A stretch of DNA of 64,000 nt from assembly GCA_023898385.1 (NCBI GenBank), contig CP060220.1, positions 3,162,001 to 3,226,000 on the forward strand, written 5' to 3'. The notes below the pieces were generated by a model. It saw nothing but the letters and a program-made list of their open reading frames with translations. It searched no databases and was not told the DNA's origin. The position numbers and the translations under genes are program-made. This DNA is from Pseudobdellovibrionaceae bacterium. Its GTDB lineage: Bacteria > Bdellovibrionota > Bdellovibrionia > Bdellovibrionales > UBA1609. Shown in pieces: positions 1 through 8,277 of the stretch; the first letter of the stretch is position 1; each line of letters begins with the position of its first letter.

Positions 1-515
1 TCTTTTGAGATGAGGTGCACTTTGTTAGGCTGGCTCTTGTCGAGCTCTTTCACCAGTCGAAGGATTTGGTTGTCCATCTTGCTGAACCCAAATTCATAAG
101 GCAGGTTTTCTGTGGATTGGTCTTTGATATAAGACACTTTGATTTTGGCGCCATTGCCGAGGTCAATGCCATCCACAAGTGGGCCCTGCTGGCGGAGCCG
201 ATCCAACATACGCGAAAATTCACGGGCATTTTTGCCGATCATTTCTTGCAGAGTTTTTTTACTATCTAGCTCCTCAAGAACAACCAACGGGATGATTACC
301 TCAGCTCCCGGAAAGTGATAAATCGCACGGGGATCATCCAACAATACGTTGGTGTCTAGAACCACAATTTTACCGGCCCACTCAACGGGTTCAGAAAGAA
401 GGGTTCGACATTTGTCGTCGTCTTTTGCGTATGTTGGCAAAGATACAGAAGAAAGGCCAAACAGGACTAAAAAACTCAACAAGACCGATTTTAAGTAAAC
501 AAATTGAATACCCAC
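1..515 (-). CDS. PIN-domain/PhoH-family protein with N-terminal signal peptide, 3' end cut by window
   Basis: The reading frame is open from a GTG at 515 to the window edge, giving about 171 residues. A GGGGGGGAGA ribosome site lies just upstream of the GTG. Residues 1-30 look like a Sec signal peptide: Lys at 9, a Leu/Val/Phe/Ser core and a TYA cleavage site before a KDDDKC stretch. A PIN nuclease domain follows, starting with IVVLDTNVLLDDPRA, then an acidic EELD motif and an MDNQIL segment. The same layout, without the signal, occurs in the full-length PIN-PhoH protein at 12464-13813, so a C-terminal PhoH ATPase is expected beyond the window. PIN-PhoH proteins are normally cytoplasmic RNA-processing ATPases. 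Export is an inference from the N terminus. A later start would remove the signal, but I see no better ribosome site. Confidence 0.75.
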   Translation of the reverse strand, partial: MGIQFVYLKSVLLSFLVLFGLSSVSLPTYAKDDDKCRTLLSEPVEWAGKIVVLDTNVLLDDPRAIYHFPGAEVIIPLVVLEELDSKKTLQEMIGKNAREFSRMLDRLRQQGPLVDGIDLGNGAKIKVSYIKDQSTENLPYEFGFSKMDNQILRLVKELDKSQPNKVHLISK

Positions 516-630
516 AACTCTCCCCCCCCAAGTTAGGAACTCGACTTAGCGATTTTGCAGTTAACGGTGACGCGAAAGTAGCCGAGGACCATGCAAGTTC
601 CAATTTGTTCAGAAGTATTTGTAAAAATAG

Positions 631-780
631 CCAAAGGTACCCAGCCAAAGGTACCCGGTTCAATTTTGATTTGCGCCGCATCATAGCGCCACCTGTGGGC
701 CGGAGGCATCACCAGGTCAATGGGTGACTATTTGTCGGTTACGCTGGAAACCAATATTGAACTGGGTACCTATGTAATAA
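631..780. repeat. Possible degenerate foldback repeat with GGTACC ends
   Basis: A direct repeat CCAAAGGTACCC occurs at 631-642 and 645-656. An inverted pair lies at 650-664 (GGTACCCGGTTCAAT) and 756-770 (14 of 15 matching). The right end reads GGTACCTAT followed by an AT-rich tail, much like the ends of the large hairpin elements at 27567 and 52521. The centre does not show their conserved core, so kinship is only suggestive. The rest of 516-803 holds no convincing gene. Confidence 0.35.
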
Positions 781-803
781 ATAGGCGTAATCCGCCAACC
801 CAT

Positions 804-1922
804 TCATCGGTCAAAGTCTAGTCGTAAGGAATAGCTAATGCTGCGCCCTTTGCCTGGGTTTCGTTTAAGAAGTCCCTTGTTCTCAAGGTCGACCAGATCA
901 CGCTTAGCCGTTTCGCGGCTGACCTTTGTAATGCTGACATATTTTTTGTTGGTTAAGCCACCTTCAAATCCCTTGGGTTCAGCTTCGAGGAGTTTTTTTA
1001 CCACTTTTAGTTGTCGGCCATTGAGCGTGTGGCTACTAAAATGTTGCCAAAACTTGGCGATAAATGTGGCTTTTTTTATAGTTTGTTCAGAGGCATGAAT
1101 GGCCTTGGTATACGTTTCAAGAAACCATTGAAGCCATTTGGTAATATCACATTCATTCTTTTGAGACTTTTCAAGCACTTCATAATATTCCATTCTCTCA
1201 GACACAATTTGTTTGGATAAACTGTAGAGGCGGCGGGAAGAATCTTCATCTTGTGAAAGTGCCATATCTGTAATAGCTCGCGCTATTCGGCCATTGCCGT
1301 CTTCGTAGGGGTGAATAGTCACAAACCAAAAGTGCGCAATGCCCGCGCGCAAAAGCCCGTCGAGGTTTTTCGGTGGATGCTGCCACCAACGAAGAAAAAC
1401 TTTCATTTCCGTTGGTACTTGGCTCGAGGGTGGTGCCAGGAAGTGGATTTTTTCCCTGCCCGGTGGCCCCGATATCACTTGCATAGGGTCCTCACCTTTG
1501 CGCCATCGGCCCACTTGAATCTTTTGAATACCAGAAAATCCCGTGGGAAAAAGTGCGGCTTGCCAGCCATGAAGCCGGTTTGTTGTCAGAGGTTCTCTAT
1601 GATTTTGGGTGGCGTCCATTAATAGTTCAACCAGGCCGTCCACATGGCGACCCTCGGGCGGTAAACCCGCCGTGGGTAGCCCCAGTCTTTTGGCCACAGA
1701 AGAGCGGATAAGATTGCGGTCGATATTCTCTCCCTCAATGGCTGCTGTGGAAAAAGCTTCTTCGACAATCATCTCGGCGTGTTCCTCAAGACCGACAAGC
1801 CCTGCCTGTACAAGAATACGCCCCTGGGCCTGCCGAGCCCGACCAAGGACAGGGATCAGCTCTTCCATTTTCCAGCTAAAATGTGGCCAATCTGGTTTTT
1901 GCCAGATGTACATTAAACCCAT
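804..1922 (-). CDS. Fic family protein (DUF4172-Fic-winged helix)
   Basis: Predicted Fic enzyme of 372 residues, a family that usually transfers AMP from ATP to a protein hydroxyl. Residues 5-85 match the DUF4172 N-terminal type (IWQKPDWPHFSW). An inhibitory-helix motif, STAAIEGEN, lies near 58-66. The catalytic loop HPYEDGNGRIARA starts at His204 and is intact. A C-terminal winged-helix region, about 300-370, ends in a DLENKGLLKRNPGKGRS wing. The start has AAAGGA five bases upstream. The gene is preceded by five TGACCC half-sites (1938-2011), suggesting control by its own winged helix or by a local repressor. It is monocistronic as far as I can see. The target is unknown. Confidence 0.9.
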   Translation of the reverse strand: MGLMYIWQKPDWPHFSWKMEELIPVLGRARQAQGRILVQAGLVGLEEHAEMIVEEAFSTAAIEGENIDRNLIRSSVAKRLGLPTAGLPPEGRHVDGLVELLMDATQNHREPLTTNRLHGWQAALFPTGFSGIQKIQVGRWRKGEDPMQVISGPPGREKIHFLAPPSSQVPTEMKVFLRWWQHPPKNLDGLLRAGIAHFWFVTIHPYEDGNGRIARAITDMALSQDEDSSRRLYSLSKQIVSERMEYYEVLEKSQKNECDITKWLQWFLETYTKAIHASEQTIKKATFIAKFWQHFSSHTLNGRQLKVVKKLLEAEPKGFEGGLTNKKYVSITKVSRETAKRDLVDLENKGLLKRNPGKGRSISYSLRLDFDR

Positions 1923-1937
1923 TGATGTCCTTTTATC

Positions 1938-2011
1938 GGGTCAAAATATGACCCAATTACATTATTTAATTGGGTCATGATTTGACCCAATTGTAAAGTC
2001 TTTTTGGGTCA
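1938..2011. promoter_or_regulatory. Operator array upstream of fic: five TGACCC half-sites
   Basis: Half-sites GGGTCA/TGACCC occur at 1938-1943, 1949-1954, 1972-1977, 1983-1988 and 2006-2011, in alternating orientation. TGACCCAATT at 1949-1958 and AATTGGGTCA at 1968-1977 form an inverted repeat with a 9-bp spacer, and TGACCCAATT recurs at 1983-1992. The block begins 15 bp upstream of the fic start codon, where a promoter and operator would be. The binding protein is not proven. Confidence 0.7.
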
Positions 2012-2207
2012 GATCATGAAAAGATCTGGCTCAATGGCTACGATTGTGGGCGTACAGGCCTACGTAAAAACGGAAAAAACGTTCTATCGATACCTTCATT
2101 AGTAGCACTGTGAGGTGGCCGCTCAAACAAGTCTGTGCAAAAAAAACGCAGCATTTGATTTCGTGGCGCGGAAGGGAGAGGCCCCATAGGGCCCCTGTGA
2201 CAATCGA

Positions 2208-3293
2208 CTACTGGGTGAGTTCAATAACACTTTCAAGTTTTTCAAGTGCGCCTTCAGATTCAAAATCAAGGTCACCGTTTCTCGTGAAATAGCAATAGCC
2301 AATAGTTGAAATGTGAAGTTGCATTGAGGCAGATTGACCTATAAAAACGGCCCCGTCTTTGGTTCGCAATCCAGGTACATTGAGCCTCAAAACTAACTTC
2401 AGATTTTCTAATTTCGCCTTATCCGTGGCATAGTCTGCGACAAATTTATTTTTATTTAGTCTTGCATAATCATTTTCGTCGAGAAGTCTATAGACATTGG
2501 CAGCTGAATTGCCTGGGCCGAGCGAGGCCCTCACTTGGCCTCCACCACGATAACTTCTATCGGCATGCCAGTTCAACTTCAGCCCAGCATATTTGTTTTT
2601 AAGGCGTTCATAGTTTGAGGTGTCAAAACTTCTTCTCAAAATACCTTGCGCAATAATAGCTACATTTGGCTCAAAAAATTCGAGAACCCAAGGCGATATG
2701 GTGTTGTTTTCGATTTGCGTACACAATGGCTTAACGAAATTAGCGGATAAAGTTGTCGTCGAATTTTCGATACTAATTTTTAATAGGGTGGGGTCATTTG
2801 AAGTATCGTAGTATATGGCACGACAGTCGTCGCTCCAGCTCAAGATTGATGCGTCAGCGGGATCAATCTTCGTTTTGACTTCAGCACAACGTTTTTCATT
2901 TGCCATGGCCTCCGCTTTTTGTTGGGCTATATGAGTTTCAATTTGGGCTTTTGTAACTTCCAACTTTAGAATTTCGTTTTTGAAAAATTCGACTTTGTCA
3001 CTTTTAGGGTCTTCAACCGTGAGATGGCCATTTCCATCGGCGATCTTGCAACTTTGCAAATGGAACGAGTGAGCCATTTGAGCAATTTCAAGACAACTAA
3101 TAGTTTTATCTAAATTTAAGTTCGATACCAGTTCAGCGTCATTTTGACATTCGTCTGAATAATAGGGTCTATCGTGACAGTAGGGGGTGCCGGCAAGGGG
3201 TTCTACTTCACCCATTGGTGTAATTTCTTCTATCCCGCAACCGCTGAGAATAGATAGGGCTAAAATTGAGCCAATGAAATGAAATTTGAGCAT
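2208..3293 (-). CDS. Hypothetical lipoprotein
   Basis: Encodes 361 residues with a lipoprotein signal peptide ending in the lipobox LSGC, so Cys19 is the likely lipidated residue. The mature protein has several cysteines in its first 60 residues (PYCHDRPYYSDECQND and CLEIAQ), a coiled-coil-like stretch around residues 100-135 rich in Lys/Glu/Ala, and a soluble C-terminal half. I recognise no catalytic motif or family. It stands alone, transcribed leftward, with about 280 bp between its end and the fic start. Periplasmic or outer-membrane attachment is inferred. The residue after the lipid Cys is Gly, which does not suggest inner-membrane retention. Confidence 0.7.
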   Translation of the reverse strand: MLKFHFIGSILALSILSGCGIEEITPMGEVEPLAGTPYCHDRPYYSDECQNDAELVSNLNLDKTISCLEIAQMAHSFHLQSCKIADGNGHLTVEDPKSDKVEFFKNEILKLEVTKAQIETHIAQQKAEAMANEKRCAEVKTKIDPADASILSWSDDCRAIYYDTSNDPTLLKISIENSTTTLSANFVKPLCTQIENNTISPWVLEFFEPNVAIIAQGILRRSFDTSNYERLKNKYAGLKLNWHADRSYRGGGQVRASLGPGNSAANVYRLLDENDYARLNKNKFVADYATDKAKLENLKLVLRLNVPGLRTKDGAVFIGQSASMQLHISTIGYCYFTRNGDLDFESEGALEKLESVIELTQ

Positions 3294-3396
3294 CGTCTGC
3301 GTCCTTTTTCAATGAATAGACCGTAGTCGTTAAAAACCCTAGGTCAGAACTGCAATTCATTTGCCAACGTTAATTGCTGATTATTTAGAGATGAGG

Positions 3397-3600
3397 TCAT
3401 ATGGCCAAAGATTCCGTCTCAAATTTGAGAATTCTGCTGATGGATTTTGTACCAACTGGCTCAGAGCCGCGGGCTGCTGAATACTCGTCAACATAACCCG
3501 AGAGTGCAACGATAAAAACAAAGTCCTGACGACGTTGGTTTATCTGAGGGTCTCCCAAAGAATTAAAAAACCTCTACGGTCCAACCTGGTGGCTTGCATT
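3397..3600 (-). pseudogene. Possible frameshifted remnant ORF
   Basis: A minus-strand ATG at 3600 reads MQATRLDRRGF. Shifting one frame at a run of six Ts then gives a protein-like stretch (NSLGDPQINQRRQDFVFIV, then ALSGYVDEYSAA) ending at a TGA at 3397-3399. Neither frame alone makes a credible gene. I do not recognise the family. Apart from this remnant, the 3294-3689 gap shows nothing I can support. Confidence 0.25.
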
Positions 3601-3689
3601 TTAATGGTCGAGTCCCGTCAGTCTGAAGCTAGAGTGGACCAAAATGGAGAAATGGAGGAGTTCGCCTTAGCTTCCGGAATCGTCTAAAT

Positions 3690-4601
3690 TCAAAAAGTAT
3701 CCGCATCCCATTCTGGTGGCGGGCTGGCTTCCCTTCGGGCTTGGCGAAGTTCGCTCTTCTTTAGTTCGAGAGGCGTGTCGCTCACTTCGAATAGAACATC
3801 TTGGTCAATCATTGTGTATTGAGGCACATTCTCGTAGCTCTTGTTGATTTTCCAATACATTTCATCGCCGTAGCTTGTTATTGCCAGCGGCCGACCAAGT
3901 CCACGGTTGGCAATTTGATCTTGGAGATGGTTATCTCCAAGAATGTGATATGCACCGTAAAAAACTAAATAGCGCTGATCCGGGTGGGTCTTTTGGTGTT
4001 TTTCGATGGTGTCGGCCACGGCTTCATCCCGGGCAAGCAGCGTACGATCTTCATTAAAGTTCTCTGCCAACAGCACAGAGTCTACAACCCCTTGAGATGC
4101 TGAGAGTGTTTTCAGATAGCCACTTATATCAAAGGGCCAAGGATTGGCATCATTAAGCAGGGCTTGTTTAAGAGCGTCTGCCGCGAGATCAAAATTTAAA
4201 TAATCGTTCACCGGTTGTAAGTTTCGCCCATCGATCCACTCCAGCACCAATGTCACAGGGCTTTCGCCCTTGGCCATGTGAGAGAAGACCTTAATTAGTT
4301 TTTCCTGATCTTTAAGGCTTCCGTGATAGTCGGACAGTATGACAACTTGGTGTTTGTCGATCTCAGAAAAATACAAGTCGTCATCGAGGGGCTGTAGGCC
4401 TTCGGTGGCGTTCAAAGTGCGGAGATATTCTTTTTCGTAATCGATAAACTCTGGATGTTGGTAGACGGGTCCCGTGAGTTCCGAAAGCTCCCGGGTCACT
4501 TTAAGATAATCCTGGTAGTCATCCTTATATGTGAACGCATTTGCCGGATTCAGCCCTGTGAAGAATAAAATTCCGACAATCACGACCCATGTGGTGGGCA
4601 T
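3690..4601 (-). CDS. ChaN-like (haem-binding uptake, Tiki superfamily) secreted protein
   Basis: About 303 residues with a Sec signal peptide ending in NPANA. The first possible ATG (4616) lies inside the ribosome site GGGGGAGGGGGA, so the ATG at 4601 (MPTTW) is preferred. Motifs fit the ChaN/PF04187 fold: VVILSDYHGSLKDQ, then LVLEWIDGR, a RDEAVADTI segment and a YGAYHILGDNH segment. Members of this family bind haem or act as metalloprotease-like Tiki relatives, usually at the outer membrane. No lipobox is seen here, so the protein is probably periplasmic. The C-terminal tail is charged and rich in Arg, Glu and Pro. It is followed 35 bp later by a second secreted-protein gene on the same strand, read first. 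Confidence 0.7.
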   Translation of the reverse strand: MPTTWVVIVGILFFTGLNPANAFTYKDDYQDYLKVTRELSELTGPVYQHPEFIDYEKEYLRTLNATEGLQPLDDDLYFSEIDKHQVVILSDYHGSLKDQEKLIKVFSHMAKGESPVTLVLEWIDGRNLQPVNDYLNFDLAADALKQALLNDANPWPFDISGYLKTLSASQGVVDSVLLAENFNEDRTLLARDEAVADTIEKHQKTHPDQRYLVFYGAYHILGDNHLQDQIANRGLGRPLAITSYGDEMYWKINKSYENVPQYTMIDQDVLFEVSDTPLELKKSELRQARREASPPPEWDADTF

Positions 4602-4636
4602 TCCCCCTCCCCCCATAAAAAATCCCCTCTATCGAC

Positions 4637-5104
4637 CTAGCCGGCCCCTAAATACAATTCAAAAAAGATTTCGCTGCCGATGGTATTGGTATTGCCAAAC
4701 CACAGGGTTTGAAAGTCTTCCATTTGCCCCAGAAGTTCAAAAAACTCGCTAAAAGCTTTTCCGTCAGCCTCGCCGTTGACAACGAGCTCGCAGCGGCCCG
4801 AGGTTGAGTTTCTTAAAAGTCTAACGGAAAGTTTCTCCACCAGTGGGCCACTATAGCCTTCGTAGAGGTAGAGAGTGGCAGCTGTGCTTCCGGATTCGGA
4901 ATTGTTAAATTCAATGCCTGCGGTGTCTTCGTTAAAAACAAAGGAATCTGAAGTGTCAAACGGGTCATCGGGCATATCTTTAAAGGTATAATATTTGCCC
5001 TCAAGGTTCGCAGAGTCACAGGCAGTACTAGAGGCCTGGGCGAAATTGACGCCGGCGCTTATGATAAATCCTAGAATTAATTGAGCTATTGTTTTTGCGT
5101 TCAC
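4637..5104 (-). CDS. Hypothetical secreted protein
   Basis: About 155 residues from a GTG at 5104 (an upstream in-frame GTG at 5113 is the alternative, since a G-rich ribosome site spans both). The N terminus is a signal peptide ending in FAQA. The mature protein has two cysteines (near the start and in SGRCELVV) that could form a disulfide, and a mainly beta-like, acidic sequence. No family recognised. It probably shares a transcript with the ChaN-like gene immediately downstream (35-bp gap), so a common envelope role is possible but unproven. Confidence 0.65.
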   Translation of the reverse strand: MNAKTIAQLILGFIISAGVNFAQASSTACDSANLEGKYYTFKDMPDDPFDTSDSFVFNEDTAGIEFNNSESGSTAATLYLYEGYSGPLVEKLSVRLLRNSTSGRCELVVNGEADGKAFSEFFELLGQMEDFQTLWFGNTNTIGSEIFFELYLGAG

Positions 5105-5113
5105 TACCCCCAC

Positions 5114-5752
5114 CCCTTATTGCTGAGTGGAATAAAACCACAGGAACAAGTGTTTTGGCAGAAAAATGATTTTTTAGCCGAGATAAGTGAAGGTTATGTC
5201 GGTGAGGTTTCAGTGAGGTGAATAAATATAGCCAGCTGTCGCCTCATTAGGGTGTAGGCGTGGATTTTATTAATAATTTAAGGAAGATACGAGCTTTCGT
5301 CGGCAGCCAAACGGTCGACTAGTCGACGCGATTTCAGTTATTAAGGCGGCCAAAAATAAGGCAACATCTTCATCCCAGCTTAAGGTCACCCTTAAAAGGT
5401 TCTCAATCAAAAAGACCTCAACATAGCGTGGAGGATACGCCTCGGCTTTTTCTCATTCGAACCTTTTAAACCTGACCCAAATCTGAGCGAATGTATGGCC
5501 TCACTTATGGCCGCTTTAGCAAATATGGCGCGGATGCAGTAGGCCCATCTTGGTCACCTCGTCGGGGTCGATGATCAGCCAGAAAATTCATTTTCCAAAT
5601 AACCAAATAATTGATTTCAACTGAGAACCATACCAAAAAAGCGGATTTTTATTTGGATGCAGGCATGTTATCCGTAGAAAAATCGAAATTTTTCGTTAAT
5701 AATTTCTCTGCCAGAAAAACAACAAAGTTAAGCGTACGCCAGGTGAGGACTT
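5114..5752. other. Non-coding stretch between divergent genes
   Basis: No credible gene is seen in 640 bp. It contains the foldback at 5392-5469 and a perfect 14-bp palindrome GTCGACTAGTCGAC at 5314-5327. The last 150 bp are AT-rich and probably carry the pgi promoter. The pgi ribosome site (GGTGAGGA) sits directly before its ATG. Confidence 0.5.
5392..5469. repeat. 78-bp foldback structure
   Basis: An 11-bp perfect inverted repeat, TTAAAAGGTTC at 5392-5402 with its complement at 5459-5469, encloses a second pairing (AAAAAG with CTTTTT) and a small GAGG/CCTC hairpin. It lies in a non-coding region and could be a structured RNA, a terminator-like hairpin or a short repeat. No second copy was noticed in the window. 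Confidence 0.4.
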
Positions 5753-6985
5753 ATGATTCGATTGGAAAACACAACAGTTAAAACAGAACCCCAGTTGTTG
5801 ACAAAATCTTCGAAGGGTTTTGATCAGTTGCTACAGCGCAAGGACATTGGTTTTTTTAATATGCCCGGTCGCAACGAATATTGGGTTGAAAGTGCAGTGA
5901 AAGGCGATGACCTAAGGTCTCGATATACGACGCTGTGTGTGTTAGGGATGGGTGGAAGCAGTCTGGGTACTCGGGCCATTTATGACGCTTTACACGACCC
6001 TTCTGATGGCCGCAAGCTGATGTTTTTTGACAATATTGATGCGGTTTATTTTTGGCAGCAGATGGCGCAGTTGCCAGATTTGGAAAAAGTGCACTGGCTG
6101 ATTGTCACTAAAAGTGGGTCGACTCTTGAAACTTTGGCCATGGCCAACTTCGTGAATCAATCTTTGAATGAGAAAGGCCTTCAGCTCGCTCGTCATTGCA
6201 CAGTCATCTCAGAAACGAAATCCAGTCCCGTAGTGGAGTGGGCCCGAGAACATGATGTTTCTGTGCTTGAAATTCCAGAGGACGTGGGCGGGCGATTTTC
6301 AGTATTAACTCCGGTGGGTTTATTGCCAGCCCGTTTTATGGGTATTGATATTGGCGAGCTAAGGACCGGGGCCCAATGGGCCCTAGAGCAGAAGTCGCTG
6401 GTCAGTGAGCTGTCTGCACAGAGTCTGCAAAGTTTTGAGAGAGACGAGTGGATCACATTGCAGTGGTCTTATTCTAATCAACTGCAGGCTTTTGGATTTT
6501 GGTGGCAGCAGCTTTGGGCTGAGTCGCTGGCAAAGAAAGTGGGCGAGAGTGAAAATCCGGTGCCTCGGGTGAGTTCGCCGTTTAGTTGTTTGGGACCTCG
6601 CGATCAACACTCCATTTTGCAGCAGGTGTTTGAGGGCTTCGGAGACAAGTTTATCTGGTTTATGCGGGTAGAGGAAGCCGAGAAGTATGGGCCTCAACTT
6701 AGACAATCCCAGTTTTCGGGTCAGGACTATACCTTGAATCGAGGTTTAGGAGAAATAATGGCAGCCCAGTTAAAAGCCACCCGTCAATCCTTGGCTGAAG
6801 TCGGGGTGCAAAGTCTCACGCTGGAAGTATCGAAAGTCGATCCCCAAACATTGGGTGCTCTTTTTATGCTCAATGAGTTGGTGGTCGGTACTTTGGGACA
6901 GTGTCTAGGAATCAATGCCTATGACCAGCCAGGTGTCGAAGTCGGTAAACGTCTAGCAAAGCAGTTTATGCAAATGGGGCATTGA
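5753..6985 (+). CDS. pgi: Glucose-6-phosphate isomerase
   Basis: Interconverts glucose 6-phosphate and fructose 6-phosphate in the cytoplasm. The 410-residue protein has the SIS-fold phosphosugar motifs GMGGSSLG (about 65-72) and TKSGSTLET (119-127), the DVGGRFSVLTPVG segment, DQHS near residue 284 and the C-terminal QPGVEVGK (392-399) with the catalytic lysine. At 410 residues it belongs to the shorter bacterial type rather than the 550-residue Escherichia coli type. A GGTGAGGA ribosome site precedes the ATG. The FHA-GGDEF gene starts 28 bp after its stop, so the two may be co-transcribed. Confidence 0.95.
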   Translation: MIRLENTTVKTEPQLLTKSSKGFDQLLQRKDIGFFNMPGRNEYWVESAVKGDDLRSRYTTLCVLGMGGSSLGTRAIYDALHDPSDGRKLMFFDNIDAVYFWQQMAQLPDLEKVHWLIVTKSGSTLETLAMANFVNQSLNEKGLQLARHCTVISETKSSPVVEWAREHDVSVLEIPEDVGGRFSVLTPVGLLPARFMGIDIGELRTGAQWALEQKSLVSELSAQSLQSFERDEWITLQWSYSNQLQAFGFWWQQLWAESLAKKVGESENPVPRVSSPFSCLGPRDQHSILQQVFEGFGDKFIWFMRVEEAEKYGPQLRQSQFSGQDYTLNRGLGEIMAAQLKATRQSLAEVGVQSLTLEVSKVDPQTLGALFMLNELVVGTLGQCLGINAYDQPGVEVGKRLAKQFMQMGH

Positions 6986-7013
6986 GAATTTTTTTTGCAA
7001 CCAGTAGAATAAA

Positions 7014-7961
7014 ATGAGTATGTCAGACGACGATAAACAAGATGATGAGATCACCCAGGATAAGACAAGTATTGTTCAAAGCGATACTTTTAAGATGCGA
7101 GTGGCTCAAGCCAATCAAGCGCCACCGAGTCTTCTTTTATTGGTTGGCCCAGCCAGCGCTGTAGGTCGTCAGTGGCCCATTGAAGACACCGGCCGTGTGG
7201 TCGGGCGGGATGTTAATAGTCATATCTATGTAGACGATCGCAGTGTGAGCAAGGCGCATGCAAAGCTCGTGTTATCCGGCGGCGAAGTTTCTATTATTGA
7301 CCTTGAGTCCACTAATAAAACAGTTGTGAATCGAGCCGTATTGTCGCCATTGACTCCATGCAAGCTCAGCAACAATGATCAGATCAAGATGGGAAATGTG
7401 ATTTTTAAGTTCCTAGAACGTGGCAATATCGAAACTGTATCGGCCGCTCAAACATTTGATCGTGGACATACAGATGCACTCACTGGGATCAATAACCGCA
7501 CAGGCCTCTATGTTCGTGGGACAGAAATGTTTAAGCGCTCAAGGCTTCTGGGTATTCCGTTTACCGTAATTACCTTTGACATCGATCACTTTAAAAAGAC
7601 AAACGATACTTATTTGCATACAGGCGGTGATTTTGTTCTGAAAGAGCTTTCTCACGTTATTCGCGATAAGCTCATTCGAGAAGATGATTTCTTTGCTCGC
7701 TCTGGGGGTGAAGAGTTTTGTTTGTTGTTGTTGGGCAGTCCGCTGGATCGCGCCAAAGAAATTGCCGAGCGGATCCGAGCCACGATTGAACACCACGAGT
7801 TTAATTTCGAAGGCCAAATTATACCTGTGACCATTTCTGTGGGTGTATCCTTAAGTGAACCCACTGACCAAACCTGGGAAGACACCTTTGAACGAGCCGA
7901 TAAGGCCCTGTACGCCTCAAAAGGGAGCGGTCGCAACCGAGTAACAGTCGCCCCCATCTAA
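7014..7961 (+). CDS. dgcB: FHA-GGDEF diguanylate cyclase, DgcB type
   Basis: Makes cyclic-di-GMP from two GTP. The 315-residue protein has a short N-terminal tail with several Thr/Ser in acidic surroundings (ITQDKTSIVQSDT). An FHA domain follows at about 40-135 (VVGRD, SVSKAHAKL, STNKTVV), then a GGDEF domain at about 150-312. The active-site loop is GGEEF at 231-235. An RxxD inhibitory site (REDD, 222-225) lies five residues before it, so product feedback is likely. This is the architecture of Bdellovibrio DgcB (Bd0742), where phosphorylation of the tail signals through the FHA domain and the enzyme is needed for prey invasion. The following RpoE-like sigma gene also matches that locus. Orthology is inferred from architecture and neighbours. 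Confidence 0.88.
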   Translation: MSMSDDDKQDDEITQDKTSIVQSDTFKMRVAQANQAPPSLLLLVGPASAVGRQWPIEDTGRVVGRDVNSHIYVDDRSVSKAHAKLVLSGGEVSIIDLESTNKTVVNRAVLSPLTPCKLSNNDQIKMGNVIFKFLERGNIETVSAAQTFDRGHTDALTGINNRTGLYVRGTEMFKRSRLLGIPFTVITFDIDHFKKTNDTYLHTGGDFVLKELSHVIRDKLIREDDFFARSGGEEFCLLLLGSPLDRAKEIAERIRATIEHHEFNFEGQIIPVTISVGVSLSEPTDQTWEDTFERADKALYASKGSGRNRVTVAPI

Positions 7962-8277
7962 GCTCCGAGTTAGGCGAAATACTGAGCAGCATTTAGTTTT
8001 TTATGTCCAGCTAGGGCCATTTTGCCTCTACCCCCACGTGCGGTGTCAGATCACCCCTTGAAATTATTCAGGTTATCAGGCGATTCAGTTCGGCCCCGGT
8101 TTTGCTTTATTCCTAAGTCGAGGGGCAGCCGGTGGCGTTGAGCGACCGGCACATCTAGAGAGGGCATTTTAAGTCTACTATTTTACTTTTCATCCTTGAT
8201 AGCTCACACCAGTTAAAAAAATTTTTTGATTTAACCGATCTGGACCAAAGCAGAGTCTAACAAGGGGTGTGACGCTT
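7962..8277. other. Intergenic region before the ECF sigma gene
   Basis: Contains no convincing ORF or strong terminator. The last 100 bp are AT-rich and probably hold the sigma gene promoter. The ribosome site AAGGGG at 8262-8267 sits 10 bp before the ATG at 8278 and directly abuts an in-frame GTG at 8269, which is why the ATG is preferred. Confidence 0.4.

Noticed and set aside
391..727. Overlapping ORFs of about 100 residues on both strands
   Set aside because: They are frame shadows of the PIN-PhoH gene start and the non-coding gap; no ribosome site or protein-like composition.
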